Of a stretch of 64,000 nt of DNA, positions 63,232-64,000 are shown piece by piece. The DNA is from Terriglobia bacterium. Its GTDB lineage: Bacteria > Acidobacteriota > Terriglobia > UBA7540. The notes beneath the pieces are model-generated. The model saw only the letters and a program-made list of their open reading frames with translations, was not told the origin of the DNA and made no database searches. The stretch spans positions 124,001 to 188,000 of the forward strand of contig DASTAW010000048.1 in NCBI GenBank assembly GCA_035712365.1, given 5' to 3'. Position numbers and translations under genes: made by a program. The first letter of the stretch is position 1. Each line of letters opens with the position of its first letter.

Positions 63232-64000
63232 TTATGGCGTCCCCTCCCTGGTTAACTGGACTTCGGAGGTATGTTCGGATATCTGCAATGGCTCACCCGA
63301 TGCACTTTCCACCGGCCTTCTCATACGAAGCGTAAAGCCACATGATTCACGCACTATCATTCGAGGAATCAGCTTCCTGATGATCGGTGGACCGGACTTA
63401 TGCTCTATCCGCTTCAACAAAACTTCCGCAGCCTCAGCTCCGACCTCGTATTTCGGCAAGTCTATGGTTGTCAAACGCGGATGGAAGCCATCCATTAAGG
63501 GATAATCATCGAAACTCACCAAAGCGAAGTGCTCAGGGCAGCGCATTCCCATTTCGTTCGCCGCTTTCAAAAAGCCAGCGGTCATAGGGTAATTCGCCAC
63601 ATATACGGCATCCGGCCGGCGGGGGAGCAAGGTGAGGCCAGCCCGATAGCCAGAATCGAAATGGTAGTCTCCTTCGACTACCAGATCTGGGAGCATGGGT
63701 AATCCGCTAGACTTTAATGCCTTCCTAAAGCCCTGCAAGCGTGCCCGGCCGTTACTTACATTGAGAGGACCACCCACAAGAGCGATTTTATGGTTTCCCA
63801 TTCGTGCCAAATGACATACGGCCTCAAATGCCCCTTGAACGTCATCAGTAAGGACTACATCTGTTTTCAAACCGGGACATGTTCTCATCATCAGGACGAA
63901 TGGAACTTCTGTATCTGACAGCATCTGGAGTTGCCGCGTAGTGAAGGGTCCTGGCGCCTTAGTAATCAAGATTCCGTCCACGCGTTTCGAGAGCAGCAAC
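63232..64000 (-). CDS. LacI family transcriptional regulator, N-terminus outside window
   Basis: About 255 residues visible; the frame is open at the window edge, so the DNA-binding N-terminus is missing. The visible part is the periplasmic-binding-protein-like sensor domain: RVDGILITK, LTDDVQGAFEAVCHLARMGNHKIALVGGPLNVSNGRARLQGFRKAL, RPDAVYVANYPMTAGFLKAANEMGMRCPEHFALVSFDDYPLMDGFHPRLTTIDLPKYEVGAEAAEVLL. Such regulators release their operator when a sugar or polyol binds. Beside iolB, an inositol-type inducer is likely but inferred. Confidence 0.9.
   Translation of the reverse strand, partial: LLLSKRVDGILITKAPGPFTTRQLQMLSDTEVPFVLMMRTCPGLKTDVVLTDDVQGAFEAVCHLARMGNHKIALVGGPLNVSNGRARLQGFRKALKSSGLPMLPDLVVEGDYHFDSGYRAGLTLLPRRPDAVYVANYPMTAGFLKAANEMGMRCPEHFALVSFDDYPLMDGFHPRLTTIDLPKYEVGAEAAEVLLKRIEHKSGPPIIRKLIPRMIVRESCGFTLRMRRPVESASGEPLQISEHTSEVQLTREGTP

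Overview
The window is 64 kb of GC-rich chromosome, most likely from an acidobacterium (Acidobacteriota). Four things point there: a PadR regulator paired with a duplicated MacB/FtsX-type orphan permease, a secreted VWFA-related protein of the acidobacterial kind, a quinoprotein that lacks the vicinal cysteines of PQQ enzymes and is coupled to a di-heme cytochrome, and many secreted glycan-active enzymes. Several core genes use TTG starts behind good Shine-Dalgarno sequences. No tRNA, rRNA or CRISPR array was seen. The first and last genes run off the window.

Layout. 1-8.4 kb: a large partial protein of unknown function, a secreted VWFA-related protein, a Tat-exported GH106-type alpha-L-rhamnosidase, a 0.8 kb repeat-rich gap and a VOC/glyoxalase protein. 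8.4-15 kb (minus strand): a membrane-anchored sulfatase-fold protein with Thr at the nucleophile position, MurB, an acyl-CoA synthetase and an ACS-type MFS transporter. 15-21 kb: a Tat-exported putative glycan-active enzyme, two small membrane proteins and the PadR/permease pair. 21.4-25.9 kb: glycine cleavage operon gcvT-gcvH-gcvPA-gcvPB. 26-32 kb: smc, then purC-cvpA-small Fis-type HTH protein. 32-38 kb: TPR lipoprotein-like secreted protein, inositol-3-phosphate synthase, membrane dipeptidase and two cyclophilins. 38.0-38.6 kb: a small inverted-repeat cassette with a broken four-helix-bundle gene. 38.6-44 kb: TCA-cycle cluster mdh, icd, acnA. 44-46.6 kb: quinoprotein and cytochrome c. 47-54 kb: MBL hydrolase, AhpD-like protein, radical SAM protein with a clear terminator, nagA, tatA, rhodanese, membrane-anchored RraA-like protein and a double GNAT. 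54.3-55.2 kb: an IS110 transposase. 55.3-61.6 kb: tripartite RND efflux operon (tolC-like, adaptor, pump). 62-64 kb: iolB and a LacI regulator, the edge of a myo-inositol catabolic locus.

The genes are mostly ordinary housekeeping and saprophytic-lifestyle functions. What stands out is between them: at least six families of short repeats (heptamer tandem repeats, palindromes with 9-16 bp terminal inverted repeats, a 66-bp-period T-rich array), many sitting exactly at stop codons. One simple repeat reads in frame through the smc head domain, and one family forms the ends, start codon and stop codon of the four-helix-bundle cassette. That cassette is the best candidate here for an undescribed mobile-like unit.
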